A DNA stretch of 64,000 nt from Desulfobacteraceae bacterium (lineage in GTDB: Bacteria > Desulfobacterota > Desulfobacteria > Desulfobacterales > Desulfosalsimonadaceae), in NCBI GenBank assembly GCA_014237465.1, contig JABZFM010000004.1, positions 1 through 64,000 of the forward strand. Direction: 5' to 3'. How positions within the stretch are numbered: the first letter of the stretch is position 1; every line of letters begins with the position of its first letter. Shown here one piece after another: positions 17,555-26,897 of the stretch. The notes under the pieces are model-generated. The model did no database searches, was not told where the DNA came from, and worked only from the letters and a program-made list of their open reading frames with translations. Position numbers and translations under genes: made by a program.

Positions 17555-18703
17555 TCAGACTCCTTTTCCCTGTATCACGCGAAGGATATTCCTGATATCA
17601 GTGGGGGTAATGAGCTCACCGTCGATCCGGTTGGCCAGAAATATTTTTTCAGGCATATCAACGGCCAGCTTGACTTGTTGAAGCACCTGGCCCATGTTCA
17701 TTTCCACGACCACCGTAAATTTTACATTCTTACAGACCTCCCGAACAATCTCACATGGAAAGGGCCAGAGCGTCTGAAGTTCGAGCAGTCCGAGTTTCTC
17801 GCCCCGGCTGCGCCGATTCTCAACCAGATGAAGCGCGGAACGCGCGGACGCACCATAGGAGATCAGCAGAACATCCGCGTCTTTTACATGGTATTTACGA
17901 AACCGGGCAATCTGATGGCTGTTATTTTCTATTTTATCCACCAGATGACGGATAAGCCCATAAACAATTTTTGGGTTGTCCGAAGGAAATCCCCACATGT
18001 CGTGATACAGTCCGGTCACATTATAACGGTGCTCATCTCCGAAATCCGACATGGGAAGGCGTCCGTCTTCCCGGGGAAGGTACGGGCGATAATCAATTCC
18101 ACTTTTTACCGCTGTTCGAAGACGTTTTACCAGCGTAATATTACCGGGTTCCGGTATTTCTATTCTTTCACGCAGGTGTCCGGTCACTTCATCAAGCAGT
18201 AAAATAACCGGTGTTCGGTAGGTTTCCGCAAAATTAAACGCTTCCACGGTCATCCGGAAAATATCCTGATGGTTGGAGGCTGTCAGGGCAATAATGGAAT
18301 GATCACCGTGGGTACCGTATCGCGCCTGGTTGACATCACCCTGTCCGGCATGGGTGGGCAGCCCTGTTGATGGACCGCCTCGCATGACATTAACAATAAC
18401 ACACGGGATTTCCGCCATCACCGCATATCCCAGCGCTTCCTGCATCAGGGAAAACCCGGGACCACTGGTGGCGGTCATGGCTTTATGACCGGTTAAAGAA
18501 GCCCCGATAATTGCGCAAAGCGAAGAAATCTCATCTTCCATTTGCAAAAACTTACCGCCGAGTTGAGGCAACCGGCTCGCCATCTGTTCAGCTATCTCGG
18601 TTGAGGGCGTTATAGGATACCCGGCAAAAAATTCAATGCCTGCATAAAGGGCGGCTTCCACACAAACGTCGTTGCCCTGAATAAATTTAATGTTCTTATT
18701 CAT
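17555..18703 (-). CDS. korA: 2-oxoacid:ferredoxin oxidoreductase, alpha subunit
   Basis: A 382-residue alpha subunit. FFAGYPITPSTEIAEQM (about residues 26-42), MEDEISSLCAIIGASLTG and MTATSGPGFSLMQEALG are the conserved pyrimidine-binding and interface blocks; GGPSTGLPTHAGQGDV (about 108-123) is the family's substrate-side signature. Together with korB it forms the catalytic core that oxidises a 2-oxoacid to acyl-CoA. The start overlaps the end of korD by eight bases. An open frame of 238 codons runs antisense at 17486-18202 but is only a shadow. The GPSTG block favours 2-oxoglutarate or branched 2-oxoacids over pyruvate; 2-oxoglutarate is my best guess. Confidence 0.9.
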   Translation of the reverse strand: MNKNIKFIQGNDVCVEAALYAGIEFFAGYPITPSTEIAEQMASRLPQLGGKFLQMEDEISSLCAIIGASLTGHKAMTATSGPGFSLMQEALGYAVMAEIPCVIVNVMRGGPSTGLPTHAGQGDVNQARYGTHGDHSIIALTASNHQDIFRMTVEAFNFAETYRTPVILLLDEVTGHLRERIEIPEPGNITLVKRLRTAVKSGIDYRPYLPREDGRLPMSDFGDEHRYNVTGLYHDMWGFPSDNPKIVYGLIRHLVDKIENNSHQIARFRKYHVKDADVLLISYGASARSALHLVENRRSRGEKLGLLELQTLWPFPCEIVREVCKNVKFTVVVEMNMGQVLQQVKLAVDMPEKIFLANRIDGELITPTDIRNILRVIQGKGV

Positions 18704-18920
18704 TGCCGCCCTCCGTTTTGCTGCAGATCACTTCAATGGCCAGGTCAGGACATCTGAGTTCACATTGCCGGCAGCATATACAATCCTCCGGACGGACAGC
18801 GATGGCCTTTTGATCATTATCCAGTTCCAGAACCTGTTTCGGGCAAAATTCAACACAGATGCCGCATCCTTTACACCATGACGGATCAATGTGGTGGGAT
18901 TGAAGTTTATTTTTTCCCAT
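18696..18920 (-). CDS. korD: 2-oxoacid:ferredoxin oxidoreductase, delta (2x[4Fe-4S]) subunit
   Basis: A 74-residue ferredoxin-like subunit, first gene of the operon. Two [4Fe-4S] motifs are complete: CKGCGICVEFCP and CICCRQCELRCP. It passes electrons from the thiamine site to an external ferredoxin. The ATG at 18920 was chosen because the conserved part begins about 15 residues later; an overlapping frame starting at 18937 is in the wrong phase. The C-terminus overlaps korA by eight bases. Confidence 0.9.
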   Translation of the reverse strand: MGKNKLQSHHIDPSWCKGCGICVEFCPKQVLELDNDQKAIAVRPEDCICCRQCELRCPDLAIEVICSKTEGGNE

Positions 18921-19226
18921 GCCTGTCTTTCAATCACTTCCTTGAAGAGGTTGACGTATGTCGATAATCACAAATTCCCGACCCTGATGACTATTAATAT
19001 ACTTCTTTAACTCTTACACATTAACTATTTAAAATAAAAATGTTTTCATAGATCTAATCTGCGTAAACAGATATTTAAATACACAATAAAAAGACCCAAG
19101 GCAGATGAAGGGGGAAAAACAGTATGGCTATTAAATTTTTTTTAAACCGAAAAAAACAAATACATTTTAACGTACCTGAATTTCCTGCTACCTTCCGTCT
19201 TATATCTTAAACCTTCAGCCTATTCT
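18921..19226. other. Gap upstream of korDABC, nothing firm
   Basis: 306 AT-rich bases between the korD start and the leuD stop; it must hold the korDABC promoter. A 28-codon frame at 19124-19210 (+) follows GAAGGGGG but encodes no recognisable peptide, so I do not call it a gene. Confidence 0.35.
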
Positions 19227-19751
19227 TCAATAATTCTTGTCAGCATAATCAACCCATCCGCCGGCTTCCACCAGTGCACGATCAAAACCTGAGATTGAAA
19301 ATGATATTTCAGATTCTTTGCCGTCCGCCTTTATAATAAACCGATTATTTGCAAAATCCGTTTCAATGATCGTGGGTTTATCTGAAAATTCTGCAAAAAG
19401 ACGATCAATCTCACCTGCTGGCAGTTCAACGGCCATCATGCCGCAGTTAAACATATTCTGGCGAAAAATCCGCGCATAGCTTTCCGCGATTAACAGGTTA
19501 ATGCCGTTGACTTCCAAAGCCCACGGGGCATGCTCCCGTGAAGAGCCGCAGCCGAAATTTGACCGGGTAATGATAATGCTTTTGCCGCTGATATCCTTTT
19601 CAGGATCAAATCCTTTGAATTTCAGGTCCTCAAGCAAATACGGCTTTAAAGCTTCTTTGGTAATTTCCGTTAAATACCGTGCCGGTATTAATTCATCCGT
19701 ATTTATATCTGCGCGATCCAGAAAAAGAACTTGTCCGTTAAAATTCTTCAT
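19227..19751 (-). CDS. leuD: 3-isopropylmalate dehydratase small subunit (LeuD type)
   Basis: A 174-residue swivel-domain subunit of the aconitase superfamily. DRADINTDELIPARYL near the start and SNFGCGSSREHAPWAL (about residues 60-75) are the expected anion-binding segments. With LeuC it isomerises 2-isopropylmalate to 3-isopropylmalate in leucine synthesis. I chose ATG 19751 (TAGGAAAC upstream); an ATG at 19802 would add 17 residues that overlap leuC and lack homology. The leuC stop lies ten bases upstream. No leuA or leuB gene is nearby, so a related dehydratase such as homoaconitase or 2,3-dimethylmalate dehydratase is an alternative. Confidence 0.8.
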   Translation of the reverse strand: MKNFNGQVLFLDRADINTDELIPARYLTEITKEALKPYLLEDLKFKGFDPEKDISGKSIIITRSNFGCGSSREHAPWALEVNGINLLIAESYARIFRQNMFNCGMMAVELPAGEIDRLFAEFSDKPTIIETDFANNRFIIKADGKESEISFSISGFDRALVEAGGWVDYADKNY

Positions 19752-19761
19752 TTTTAGTTTC

Positions 19762-21051
19762 CTATACCTTGTACAATTTTGAATTTGTGATGTAACCGGC
19801 AATTGCTGTTACGGCTGCAGTAGCGGGGCTCATAAGATGAACCATACCGCCTTTTCCCATTCGCCCAAAAAAATTCCGGTTCGTCGTGGACGCACAGACT
19901 TCGCCTTCGGCCAGCACCCCGTTGCTCATTCCCAGGCATGCGCCGCATGTGGGATTAGTGACACAGAATCCGGCGTCCATGAATATTTTGATAATGCCTT
20001 CGTCAAGCGCCATATTGAAAATTTCCGGTGTAGCCGGGGACACGATTCCGCGGACAGCGTCACTGATTTTCTGCCCTTTCAATACCTGGGCTGCCACACG
20101 AAGGTCCTCTATTCTGCCATTGGTACAGGACCCGATATACACCTGATCTACCGGTGTACCGTCCATTTCACTGACCGGCTTGACGGTGTCCGGCTTATAC
20201 CCGTAGGTCACCTGCGGCGAAAGGCCGCCGGCATCTATTGTGATCACATCATCATATTCCGCGTCTGCATCCGGATAAAATTCCTGAAAAGCGGCCAAAG
20301 CGGCCTGTCTGGATTCATATTCATTGGAAATAAAGACCCAGAGGTAATCCACAGTAATCTTATCCGGGTAGCAGATACCGCAGGTACCGCCGGCCTCAAT
20401 CGCCATATTGCATAGTGTCATCCGGGCTTCCATGCTCATTGCGTCAACCACCGGTCCGGCAAATTCAATGACTTTGTTGGTTGCACCGTTAACTCCCAGT
20501 TGGCCGATAATTGAAAGGATCACATCTTTGGCATATACCCCTTCCGGCAGCGTTCCGATGATTTCAATCTTTATGGTTTTGGGATAATGAAACGCGCAAA
20601 CCCCTTTTAAAATCCCCACTTCCAGGTCGGTTGTGCCGACACCGGCGGCAAACGCGCCGAAGGCCCCATGGGTACAAGTATGGGAATCCCCCATAATGAT
20701 GGTAAAACCCGGCCGGACAAACCCTTTTTCGGGAAAAATGGCATGGCAAACACCGTTTCTGCCGATATCAAAAAAGTCCTTAATATCGTGTCGCTTCGCC
20801 CAGTCCCGAATGATTTTTCCCTGTAAAGCGGTTTTGGAATCCTTGGCCGGCGTTACATGATCAATCACTGCTTTTATTTTCGCAGGATCAAAAACCCGGT
20901 CTTTGCCGCGACTCACCAGGTCATTAACTGCCACAGGTGTTGTAATTTCATGGCAGAAAACCGAATCCAGTTTTATGACATGAATATCACCGTACGGATT
21001 GTCAACTAAGTGCGCATCAAAAATTTTTTCAGCAACCGTCTTGCCCATCAT
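19762..21051 (-). CDS. leuC: 3-isopropylmalate dehydratase large subunit (LeuC type)
   Basis: A 429-residue aconitase-family subunit of the shorter archaeal-type LeuC/HacA length (E. coli LeuC is longer). MGDSHTCTHGAFGAFAAGVG (about residues 115-135) supplies the first cluster-region Cys, GSCTNGR (about 300) and NPTCGACLG (about 360) hold the other [4Fe-4S] ligands, so the active cluster is intact. It partners the adjacent leuD gene. The start MMGKTVAEKIF has two adjacent ATGs; either could serve, and a TAAGGAGAA ribosome binding site precedes them. Leucine synthesis is the default reading; substrate is uncertain because no other leu gene is in view. Confidence 0.82.
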   Translation of the reverse strand: MMGKTVAEKIFDAHLVDNPYGDIHVIKLDSVFCHEITTPVAVNDLVSRGKDRVFDPAKIKAVIDHVTPAKDSKTALQGKIIRDWAKRHDIKDFFDIGRNGVCHAIFPEKGFVRPGFTIIMGDSHTCTHGAFGAFAAGVGTTDLEVGILKGVCAFHYPKTIKIEIIGTLPEGVYAKDVILSIIGQLGVNGATNKVIEFAGPVVDAMSMEARMTLCNMAIEAGGTCGICYPDKITVDYLWVFISNEYESRQAALAAFQEFYPDADAEYDDVITIDAGGLSPQVTYGYKPDTVKPVSEMDGTPVDQVYIGSCTNGRIEDLRVAAQVLKGQKISDAVRGIVSPATPEIFNMALDEGIIKIFMDAGFCVTNPTCGACLGMSNGVLAEGEVCASTTNRNFFGRMGKGGMVHLMSPATAAVTAIAGYITNSKLYKV

Positions 21052-21314
21052 TTCTCCTTACAAATTACAATCGAAACATTTATTTCCAAGATTGCCTGGT
21101 CCGGATAATTCAGGAATTATCCGAATTAAAAAACAGTCAGTTACTCGAAACAATTTTTTGTCTTCTGTGTTGATTTGAACAAAAACCAGAACATAAAAAA
21201 TTTTTCCCCTTTCAATGATATGAACGAAGAAAAATTCATAACTACTTCAGATAACGTGTTTTTATTGATTAGTCAAATTACTTTGTGAACTAAAAAAAAT
21301 CCGGCGCCGCTATT

Positions 21315-21647
21315 TTATTCCCAACCGCCGATCAGGTGCAGATGCAGATGAAACACCTCCTGACCGCCGCCTTTTTCCACGTTAAAAAACAGCCGGTACC
21401 CGGATTTGTTCACCGACATTTTTTCAGCCATATCCCTGGCTGTCATAATTAAATCAATGACAATCGTCTGCTCCGAATCATCCAGATCATTAATACTGCG
21501 GATATGTTTTTTCGGAACAAGCAGCAGGTGAATGGGAGCCAACGGGTTAATATCTTTAAAAACAACCAGTTGATCGTTTTCATACAGAAACTCTGTTGGG
21601 ATTTCATTGCAAATTATTTTACAAAAAATACAATCTTCATTTTCCAT
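21315..21647 (-). CDS. HIT family protein (HINT-like nucleotide hydrolase)
   Basis: A 110-residue histidine-triad protein. CIFCKIICNEIP near the N-terminus carries the structural CxxC of the HINT branch; HLLLVPKKH and the catalytic triad EVFHLHLHLIGG at the end are complete. HINT proteins hydrolyse adenosine phosphoramidates and related adducts such as lysyl-AMP. It sits alone between leuC and the universal stress protein gene on the same strand. Full length for the family, and the C-terminal GGW ends normally. Confidence 0.9.
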   Translation of the reverse strand: MENEDCIFCKIICNEIPTEFLYENDQLVVFKDINPLAPIHLLLVPKKHIRSINDLDDSEQTIVIDLIMTARDMAEKMSVNKSGYRLFFNVEKGGGQEVFHLHLHLIGGWE

Positions 21648-21711
21648 GGCTCATTCATTCTCCAACTTTTAAATTAATCCTGGGAACAGAACCTTTACCT
21701 TTATTAATATA

Positions 21712-21765
21712 CCCTCTACCCGGTTTCATATATCCTTTATCCGGGTTGATATCTTTATCCGGGTT
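21712..21765. repeat. Three degenerate tandem copies of an 18-21 base unit across the usp stop codon
   Basis: Copies of CTTTATCCGGGTT begin at 21735 and 21753 (period 18), and a diverged copy CTCTACCCGGTTT begins at 21714 (period 21). The rightmost copy contains the final codons and stop of the universal stress protein gene (reading AAACCCGGATAA on the minus strand), so the repeat has copied the gene's end into its own 3' flank. Both periods are multiples of three. Confidence 0.6.
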
Positions 21766-22204
21766 TAACGACCAGGATAGATGTTTTTTCCAGCGAACGG
21801 ACCAGCTTCACACTGATATCACCCATAATAAACTCTTCGGATTTTGACATTTTCTTACGACCAATTATAACCATATCATATTGACCTTTTGTGAAAAAGT
21901 CGATTATTCCTTCCGTAACCGATGGATACTGATCCGTCAAGAGTTGTATATCAATCTGATCGGGATCAAACCCTTTTTCGGAAACAAGCCGCTGTTTTGC
22001 CTTTTCAAGCAATGCTTTATGTTTGGCCGGCTGTTCATCCATAAATTTTTTCCCCATCAGTTCCTCACCGGATGTCGGTTTCCGAAATACATGGATTAAC
22101 GTAATATGGCATCCTTCGGGACAAAAAGACATATTGATTAAAAAATCGACAACCGCACTGGAAGCGACCGAATCGTTTAATGGAATAAGCAAAGAATTCG
22201 CCAA
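21755..22204 (-). CDS. Universal stress protein (UspA family)
   Basis: A 149-residue single-domain Usp. The N-terminal strand LLIPLNDSVASSAVVDFLI, the middle ITLIHVF and the ending VIIGRKKMSKSEEFIMGDIS with SILVVKPG fit the family; the ATP-binding G-x2-G-x9-G-S/T loop is altered (GRKKMSKSEEFIMGDIS), so nucleotide binding is uncertain. The best start is TTG 22204, eight bases after AAGGAAGGGGG. A longer frame back to 22315 would translate dispersed repeat A2 into an unrelated Arg-rich N-terminus, which is very unlikely. Its stop codon lies within a small tandem repeat. No partner gene indicates the stress involved. Confidence 0.75.
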   Translation of the reverse strand: MANSLLIPLNDSVASSAVVDFLINMSFCPEGCHITLIHVFRKPTSGEELMGKKFMDEQPAKHKALLEKAKQRLVSEKGFDPDQIDIQLLTDQYPSVTEGIIDFFTKGQYDMVIIGRKKMSKSEEFIMGDISVKLVRSLEKTSILVVKPG

Positions 22205-22235
22205 AGCATTCCCCCTTCCTTTTTCCGATATTTTT

Positions 22236-22377
22236 GATGGCTTCGCAAAAAATCCAACTTCTGCGTTGCGCTGCATTCTTCGTTTCTTCATAGTACGACA
22301 AGTACGAATCATCACTCAGAATTTGCGCGCCTTGAATTTGAAGTTTTTTTCTTTGCCATCGGAATCTGAGTTTTTAG
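22236..22377 (-). repeat. Dispersed repeat family A, copy 2
   Basis: Reverse-oriented relative to copy 1 (7078-7220). It begins GATGGCTTCGCAAAAAATCC, contains the GCTGCATTCTTCGTTTCTTC and GTACGACAAGTACGAATCAT segments and ends near CTTTGCCATCGGAATCTGAG. Nearly every position of copy 1 can be matched. It lies 30 bases upstream of the usp start, between usp and the GAF gene. Confidence 0.8.
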
Positions 22378-22428
22378 ATGGGTTTCATTTTCATACTTAA
22401 ATAATAAATACGTTCATTCAATGTGGCT

Positions 22429-23001
22429 TCATCTGCAATATCCCCGGACCAGGCGGGGCGGCAACTGTTCAAATGCCATATTGACATGGTCGACAAAATT
22501 TTTCAGCCCGTTGTTTTCAATGACCAGTCCAAGCTGATTGCCGAGAACACACAGAGAATCCACATCGGATTCATGAAGATTCAGAACCTGACTGTGGTAA
22601 ATCCGAATAACCCCGATTGACGATGTCCGGTACTTGATGGGAATACCCATCATCGAGACAATGCTTTCATTTTTTGCAGCCTCAGGATACTGAATCCGGT
22701 CATCATGCTGAATGTCTTTGATCAGCTCCACTTTTCCGGTGCCAAGAGAACAGTATTTATCATCGATAAAAAGAGGCCCCTTGCTCAGGTACTCGTCACT
22801 GATTCCGTGACTGCTAACGCGAAACAGCTGCTGTTCGATTTGATCCAGAATCAAAATACTGCAGCCCTTAACCTTAAACGTCCGGCAAACACCTTCAACC
22901 AGGTGATTGACCAGAAGATTAAAATCATCATAGGTTGAAATGGCATTACTGATGGCTTTAAATTGTTTGAGATAAAATTTTCGTTCAGGTTTCTGCGTCA
23001 T
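22429..23001 (-). CDS. GAF domain protein
   Basis: A 190-residue protein consisting of one GAF domain (about residues 15-170). The segments VCRTFKVKGCSILILDQ, GISDEYLSKG and SMMGIPIKYRTSSIGVIRIY have the GAF strand-helix pattern. It has no output domain, so it may act as a stand-alone ligand or redox sensor; Cys48 and a few other cysteines are possible sites, but no cNMP-binding NKFDE motif is seen. The ATG at 23001 follows AAAAGGAGA. It precedes usp on the same strand but repeat A2 separates them. Function unknown. Confidence 0.75.
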   Translation of the reverse strand: MTQKPERKFYLKQFKAISNAISTYDDFNLLVNHLVEGVCRTFKVKGCSILILDQIEQQLFRVSSHGISDEYLSKGPLFIDDKYCSLGTGKVELIKDIQHDDRIQYPEAAKNESIVSMMGIPIKYRTSSIGVIRIYHSQVLNLHESDVDSLCVLGNQLGLVIENNGLKNFVDHVNMAFEQLPPRLVRGYCR

Positions 23002-23048
23002 GGTATCTCCTTTTCCCCATAACCTAACCCGGATAAACCGGAAAAGTT

Positions 23049-23183
23049 ACAAGTGAACTAAAGTTTGAAGTGATCTAAAGTTGTGGTTAATGCCTCCGGC
23101 ATTATCAATTTTAATTTTAAAAATGATTGCGCGAAACGCGCAGTCCAAAACCTTAGACACTTTAGATCACTTTAGTCACTTAA
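23049..23183. repeat. Dispersed palindromic repeat family B, copy 1
   Basis: About 135 bases with inverted ends: AAGTGAACTAAAGT on the left and the complement of ACTTTAGTCACTT on the right, and inside them AGTGATCTAAAG / CTTTAGATCACT. The centre has two small hairpins, TGCCTCCGGCATTA and ATTGCGCGAAACGCGCAGT. Copy 2 at 55577-55718 keeps the same layout. It occupies the gap between the GAF gene and aat. Confidence 0.8.
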
Positions 23184-23283
23184 CACTTTCAGAATTTGAA
23201 AATTTTGTGCGCTTTTTGCACACCTCTTAAAAAGTTAGTCCCTAAATTGACATTATGGTTTGCCGCCTGACAATTTATGTGAA

Positions 23284-23994
23284 TCATGTGCATCTGTCTT
23301 GAAACTCCTGAAATGCGATTTTCCAGTTACCTTTTAAGGTATGCCGGGCCACGGATTGCTGCAGTTGCTTTAAATACCGTGATCGTGACACCTCCACTGC
23401 CCCCATTCGCTTTAAGTGAGCCGTTGTGACCTGGCAGTCAATCAAATCAAAAGACAGGGCATTTAAAAATCGGCACAACGCCACAAGGGCTATTTTTGAC
23501 GTGTTGCTGACAAGCGAAAACATAGATTCACCGAAAAAACTGCCGCCCAGGGAAAGACCGTAGAGACCGCCGGCCAGTTCACCCCGATGCCACACTTCAA
23601 CGGAATGAGCATATCCGGATTCAAAAAGGCGGCAATAGGCTTCGATCATTGCATCCCCGATCCATGTTTCCTGAAAATTTTTCACGCGAACGGAAGCACA
23701 GGTGGAAATCACACGATCAAATGCCGTATCGCAGGTTATTTTAAATTTCCCCTGCCGGATGATCCGTTTTAAACGCTTTGAAACATAGATATCTGATGGA
23801 TAAAGCAGAAGACGAGGATCCGGGGACCACCACAGGATCGGTTCATCTTCAGTGAACCAGGGGAATATTCCCATTTGATATGCCAGTAAAATCCGTTTTT
23901 TACTCAAATCCCCCCCCACCGCCAGCAGACCCTCAGGTTCTGCAAAATATGGTGGCGGAAATGAATTCTTTTCAGACAAACGAAAAATCGGCAT
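23284..23994 (-). CDS. aat: Leucyl/phenylalanyl-tRNA--protein transferase
   Basis: A 236-residue Aat enzyme of normal length. FPPPYFAEPEGLLAVGGDLS, MGIFPWF, ILWWSPDPRLLLYP, ETWIGDAMIEAYCRL and GGLYGLSLGGSFFGESMFS are the conserved blocks. It adds Leu or Phe to proteins with N-terminal Lys or Arg, marking them for ClpAP. It is the last gene of clpS-clpA-aat; only eight bases separate it from clpA, so the whole bacterial N-degron pathway is one operon. It contains a seven-base C run near 23910 but the frame is intact. Confidence 0.95.
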   Translation of the reverse strand: MPIFRLSEKNSFPPPYFAEPEGLLAVGGDLSKKRILLAYQMGIFPWFTEDEPILWWSPDPRLLLYPSDIYVSKRLKRIIRQGKFKITCDTAFDRVISTCASVRVKNFQETWIGDAMIEAYCRLFESGYAHSVEVWHRGELAGGLYGLSLGGSFFGESMFSLVSNTSKIALVALCRFLNALSFDLIDCQVTTAHLKRMGAVEVSRSRYLKQLQQSVARHTLKGNWKIAFQEFQDRCT

Positions 23995-24002
23995 GCCGGA
24001 AA

Positions 24003-26243
24003 TCAGGAATAATTAAACATCAGTTTGTTATCTTTAACCTTAATATAGACAGCTCCGCCGTTTGTTAACCGGCCGAAAAGAATCTGATCCGTGAGGACAT
24101 CCTTGATTTCCTTCTGGATCAGTCGGTCAAGAGGTCTGGCACCGAAATGCGGATCAAAACCTTTTTCAGCCAGCCACAGCCGGGCAGGGTTTGATAATTT
24201 GATGGTGACTTTTTTGGCCAAGAGCTGGGGGGCAAATTCATCGATAAATTTGTCCACCACCCGTTCCATGATTTTCAAATTTAACGATTTGAATGTAATA
24301 ATATCATCCAGCCGGTTCCTGAACTCCGGGTTGAAGAATTCATTAACCGCTTTTTTGCCTTTTGTGGCCGGATCTATGGCGGAGTCACCGCCAAAACCGA
24401 TGCTGGTGCTGACCATTTCCCGGGCTCCGGCATTGGATGTCATGATCAGGATGATATTCCTGAAATCCGCGGTCTTGCCGGTATTATCAGTTAATGCGGC
24501 ATGATCCATCACCTGGAGAAGGATGCTGTAAATATCCATATGGGCTTTTTCAATTTCATCGAGCAGCAATACACTATATGGATGTTTCCGGATCTGATCA
24601 GTCAGCAGTCCGCCCTGGTCAAAACCGATATACCCGGGCGGGGCGCCGATTAATCGTGCCACTGCATGCTTTTCCATATATTCACTCATATCAAACCGTA
24701 GAAACTGGACCCCGAGCAACCTTGCCATCTGTTTGGCGACTTCTGTTTTTCCGACTCCGGTGGGCCCGGTAAATAAAAAGGATCCGATGGGTCTTTCCGG
24801 CGCGCTTAAGCCCGCCCGTGACCGTTTGATGGCGGTTACAAGAGATCCGATCGCCTCGTCCTGGCCGAAAATCTTTTCTTTGAGGCGGTCATCTAAAAAT
24901 TCCAGGTTCGATCGGTCTGAAGTGCTCACACTCTGGGTGGGAATTTTAGCTATTTTTGAGACCACTTTTTCAACATCCGACGGCTGCACCCGTTTTCTGG
25001 ATTTTGAAGAGGAAAGGCGCAACAAAACTCCGGCTTCATCAATAACGTCAATGGCCTTGTCCGGCAAAAACCGCTCATTAATATGCTTGGCCGAAAGTTC
25101 AGCTGCAGCTTGCAGGGCCTTATCCGTGTATTTGATTTTATGATGGTCTTCATAATAGACCTTCAGCCCCTTGAGAATTTTGACCGTATCGGATACAGAT
25201 GGTTCGGCGATTTCTATTTTTTCAAACCGCCGGGAAAATGCTCGGTCCTTGTCAAAAAAATTTTTAAATTCTTCATACGTCGTGGAACCGATGCATCTCA
25301 GTCCACCAGTTAAAAGAGACGGTTTCAGGATATTGGATGCATCCATGGAACCGCTGCTGGTTGCCCCGGCACCGATAATCGTATGAATTTCATCAATAAA
25401 CAAAATAGCGTTTGTCTTTTTCTGCAAAGAAGCAATAATCGCTTTTAACCGCTGCTCAAAATCACCCCGATACTTGGTTCCGGCAAGCAGGGCCCCAAGG
25501 TCCAGAGAATAAATCCTGGCATCTGCGAGTATATCCGGGAGTTGATTTTTTGCGATTTTCTGCGCAAGCCCTTCGGCCATGGCCGTTTTTCCAACACCGG
25601 CATCCCCCACGAACACCGGGTTGTTCTTCCGGCGGCGACAAAGAACCTGTATGGTTCGCTGCATTTCCGATTCCCGGCCGATCAGTGGGTCCAGTTTACC
25701 CTGAATGGCCCGGTCCACCAGATCAATGGTAAATGCTTCCAGCGGGTCTGTTTTTGCTTTCTTCCCTTTTTGCCTGGAAATCACCCCGGCATCAGGATCA
25801 TCCTTAAAAGGTTCTTCCCGGCTGCCGTGGGAAATCACATTTAATACATCAAGTCGGGTAATCCCCTCAGCTGCCATGAAATAGGAAGCGTGTGATTTTT
25901 TTTCCTCCAGCATGGACGCCAGAAGATCACCAATATATACGGTTTCCTTTTCCGCGGAACGGGCGTGATTCACAGCGCGCTGAATAACACGCTGAAATCG
26001 CATGGTTTGCTGCAGAACATATTCCTGGTCATCCGGCACCCGATCAAGTTTTTTATTAAAAAAATTTTCAAGCTCATTATGGATGTTTTCCACATCCCCG
26101 CCGCAGGATTCAATCAGCTCAATTCCGCCGCTGTCATGGACAATTGCGTAAAGAATATGTTCAATGCAGACATACTCATGTCTTCGTTTACGGGCTTCTT
26201 TTACCGCGGTACTCAATATAGCGCTTAATCCCTTGCTAATCAT
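24003..26243 (-). CDS. clpA: ATP-dependent Clp protease ATP-binding subunit ClpA
   Basis: A 746-residue Hsp100 unfoldase. It has the N-terminal Clp repeats (about 1-140) that bind ClpS, an AAA+ module with Walker [16 protein letters not shown] (about 210-225) and [11 protein letters not shown], and a second module with [15 protein letters not shown] (about 490) and LLDEIEKAH. The second module ends in the C-terminal D2-small domain. There is no ClpB-type middle coiled coil, which distinguishes it from ClpB. It feeds substrates to ClpP (not in this window). The start is only four bases from the clpS stop. Confidence 0.95.
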   Translation of the reverse strand: MISKGLSAILSTAVKEARKRRHEYVCIEHILYAIVHDSGGIELIESCGGDVENIHNELENFFNKKLDRVPDDQEYVLQQTMRFQRVIQRAVNHARSAEKETVYIGDLLASMLEEKKSHASYFMAAEGITRLDVLNVISHGSREEPFKDDPDAGVISRQKGKKAKTDPLEAFTIDLVDRAIQGKLDPLIGRESEMQRTIQVLCRRRKNNPVFVGDAGVGKTAMAEGLAQKIAKNQLPDILADARIYSLDLGALLAGTKYRGDFEQRLKAIIASLQKKTNAILFIDEIHTIIGAGATSSGSMDASNILKPSLLTGGLRCIGSTTYEEFKNFFDKDRAFSRRFEKIEIAEPSVSDTVKILKGLKVYYEDHHKIKYTDKALQAAAELSAKHINERFLPDKAIDVIDEAGVLLRLSSSKSRKRVQPSDVEKVVSKIAKIPTQSVSTSDRSNLEFLDDRLKEKIFGQDEAIGSLVTAIKRSRAGLSAPERPIGSFLFTGPTGVGKTEVAKQMARLLGVQFLRFDMSEYMEKHAVARLIGAPPGYIGFDQGGLLTDQIRKHPYSVLLLDEIEKAHMDIYSILLQVMDHAALTDNTGKTADFRNIILIMTSNAGAREMVSTSIGFGGDSAIDPATKGKKAVNEFFNPEFRNRLDDIITFKSLNLKIMERVVDKFIDEFAPQLLAKKVTIKLSNPARLWLAEKGFDPHFGARPLDRLIQKEIKDVLTDQILFGRLTNGGAVYIKVKDNKLMFNYS

Positions 26244-26247
26244 AATA

Positions 26248-26562
26248 TTATGCCTTTTCTATAGAACTTTTCAGCGGAAATCCTCTTTCCATTGCAAGTT
26301 CATGAGCTGTTTCCACTTTGGTTTCCGCGATCTCAAATGTATAAATACCGCAGACACCATGCCCGGTTTTATGAACATTGAGCATAATCCGGGTCGCATC
26401 CTCAAATGTTTTATGAAAAACACTCATCAGTAATTCCACGACAAATTCCATGGTGGTATAGTCATCATTGTGCAGCAGCACTTTATACATGGGTGGTTCA
26501 GTTATATCTTCCCGGGTTTCTGAAATTACTTCACCCTCTGTTTCCGGGCTCAATCCGTTCAT
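26248..26562 (-). CDS. clpS: ATP-dependent Clp protease adaptor ClpS
   Basis: A 104-residue adaptor. MYKVLLHNDDYTTMEFVVEL (about residues 25-44) contains the N-degron-binding Asn-Asp pair, and VHKTGHGVCGIYTFEIAETK contains the ClpA-contact and pocket residues. It captures proteins with N-terminal Leu, Phe, Trp or Tyr and hands them to ClpA. First gene of the operon; the acidic N-terminal 20 residues are the flexible extension needed for substrate hand-over. Confidence 0.95.
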   Translation of the reverse strand: MNGLSPETEGEVISETREDITEPPMYKVLLHNDDYTTMEFVVELLMSVFHKTFEDATRIMLNVHKTGHGVCGIYTFEIAETKVETAHELAMERGFPLKSSIEKA

Positions 26563-26897
26563 TTATTTACTCCAGATTACACACAAAATCAACTGGCTGT
26601 GATCATCAAAAAAGTTATATTTCTATGATTAAGTATGAAACCTTTGCTTTCAAGTAATGAAAAGGTTCTCATCAATCTTTATGCAAGATTTAAGTATTAA
26701 TATAAGCACCTGTTTAATAGAATGCCATTTTTAATGAAATTTTACAAAAAAATAATGGTGAGATTCAATTTAAATTTGAAATATTGATAAAAAAAGGAAT
26801 CAAAATTTATTGAATATTTTGAAATTTACTTAATTTTGACTTTTTGTGCATGGAGGCGGTAATGAGAGATCAAAAATTGCGTTTTACTTGAAACCAA
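26563..26897. other. Gap between clpS and secA, no gene seen
   Basis: 335 very AT-rich bases. Both neighbours are on the minus strand, so it should hold the clpS promoter and the secA 3' end. No hairpin with a U-run stands out. A short frame opened by ATG at about 26861 ends after nine codons. Confidence 0.4.

Noticed and set aside
17486-18202. 238-codon open frame antisense to korA
   Set aside because: korA is complete and well conserved on the other strand; the antisense frame has no family features or ribosome binding site.
22205-22315. N-terminal extension of the universal stress protein
   Set aside because: These codons are largely encoded by dispersed repeat A2, and a TTG with a good ribosome binding site lies exactly at the start of the domain.
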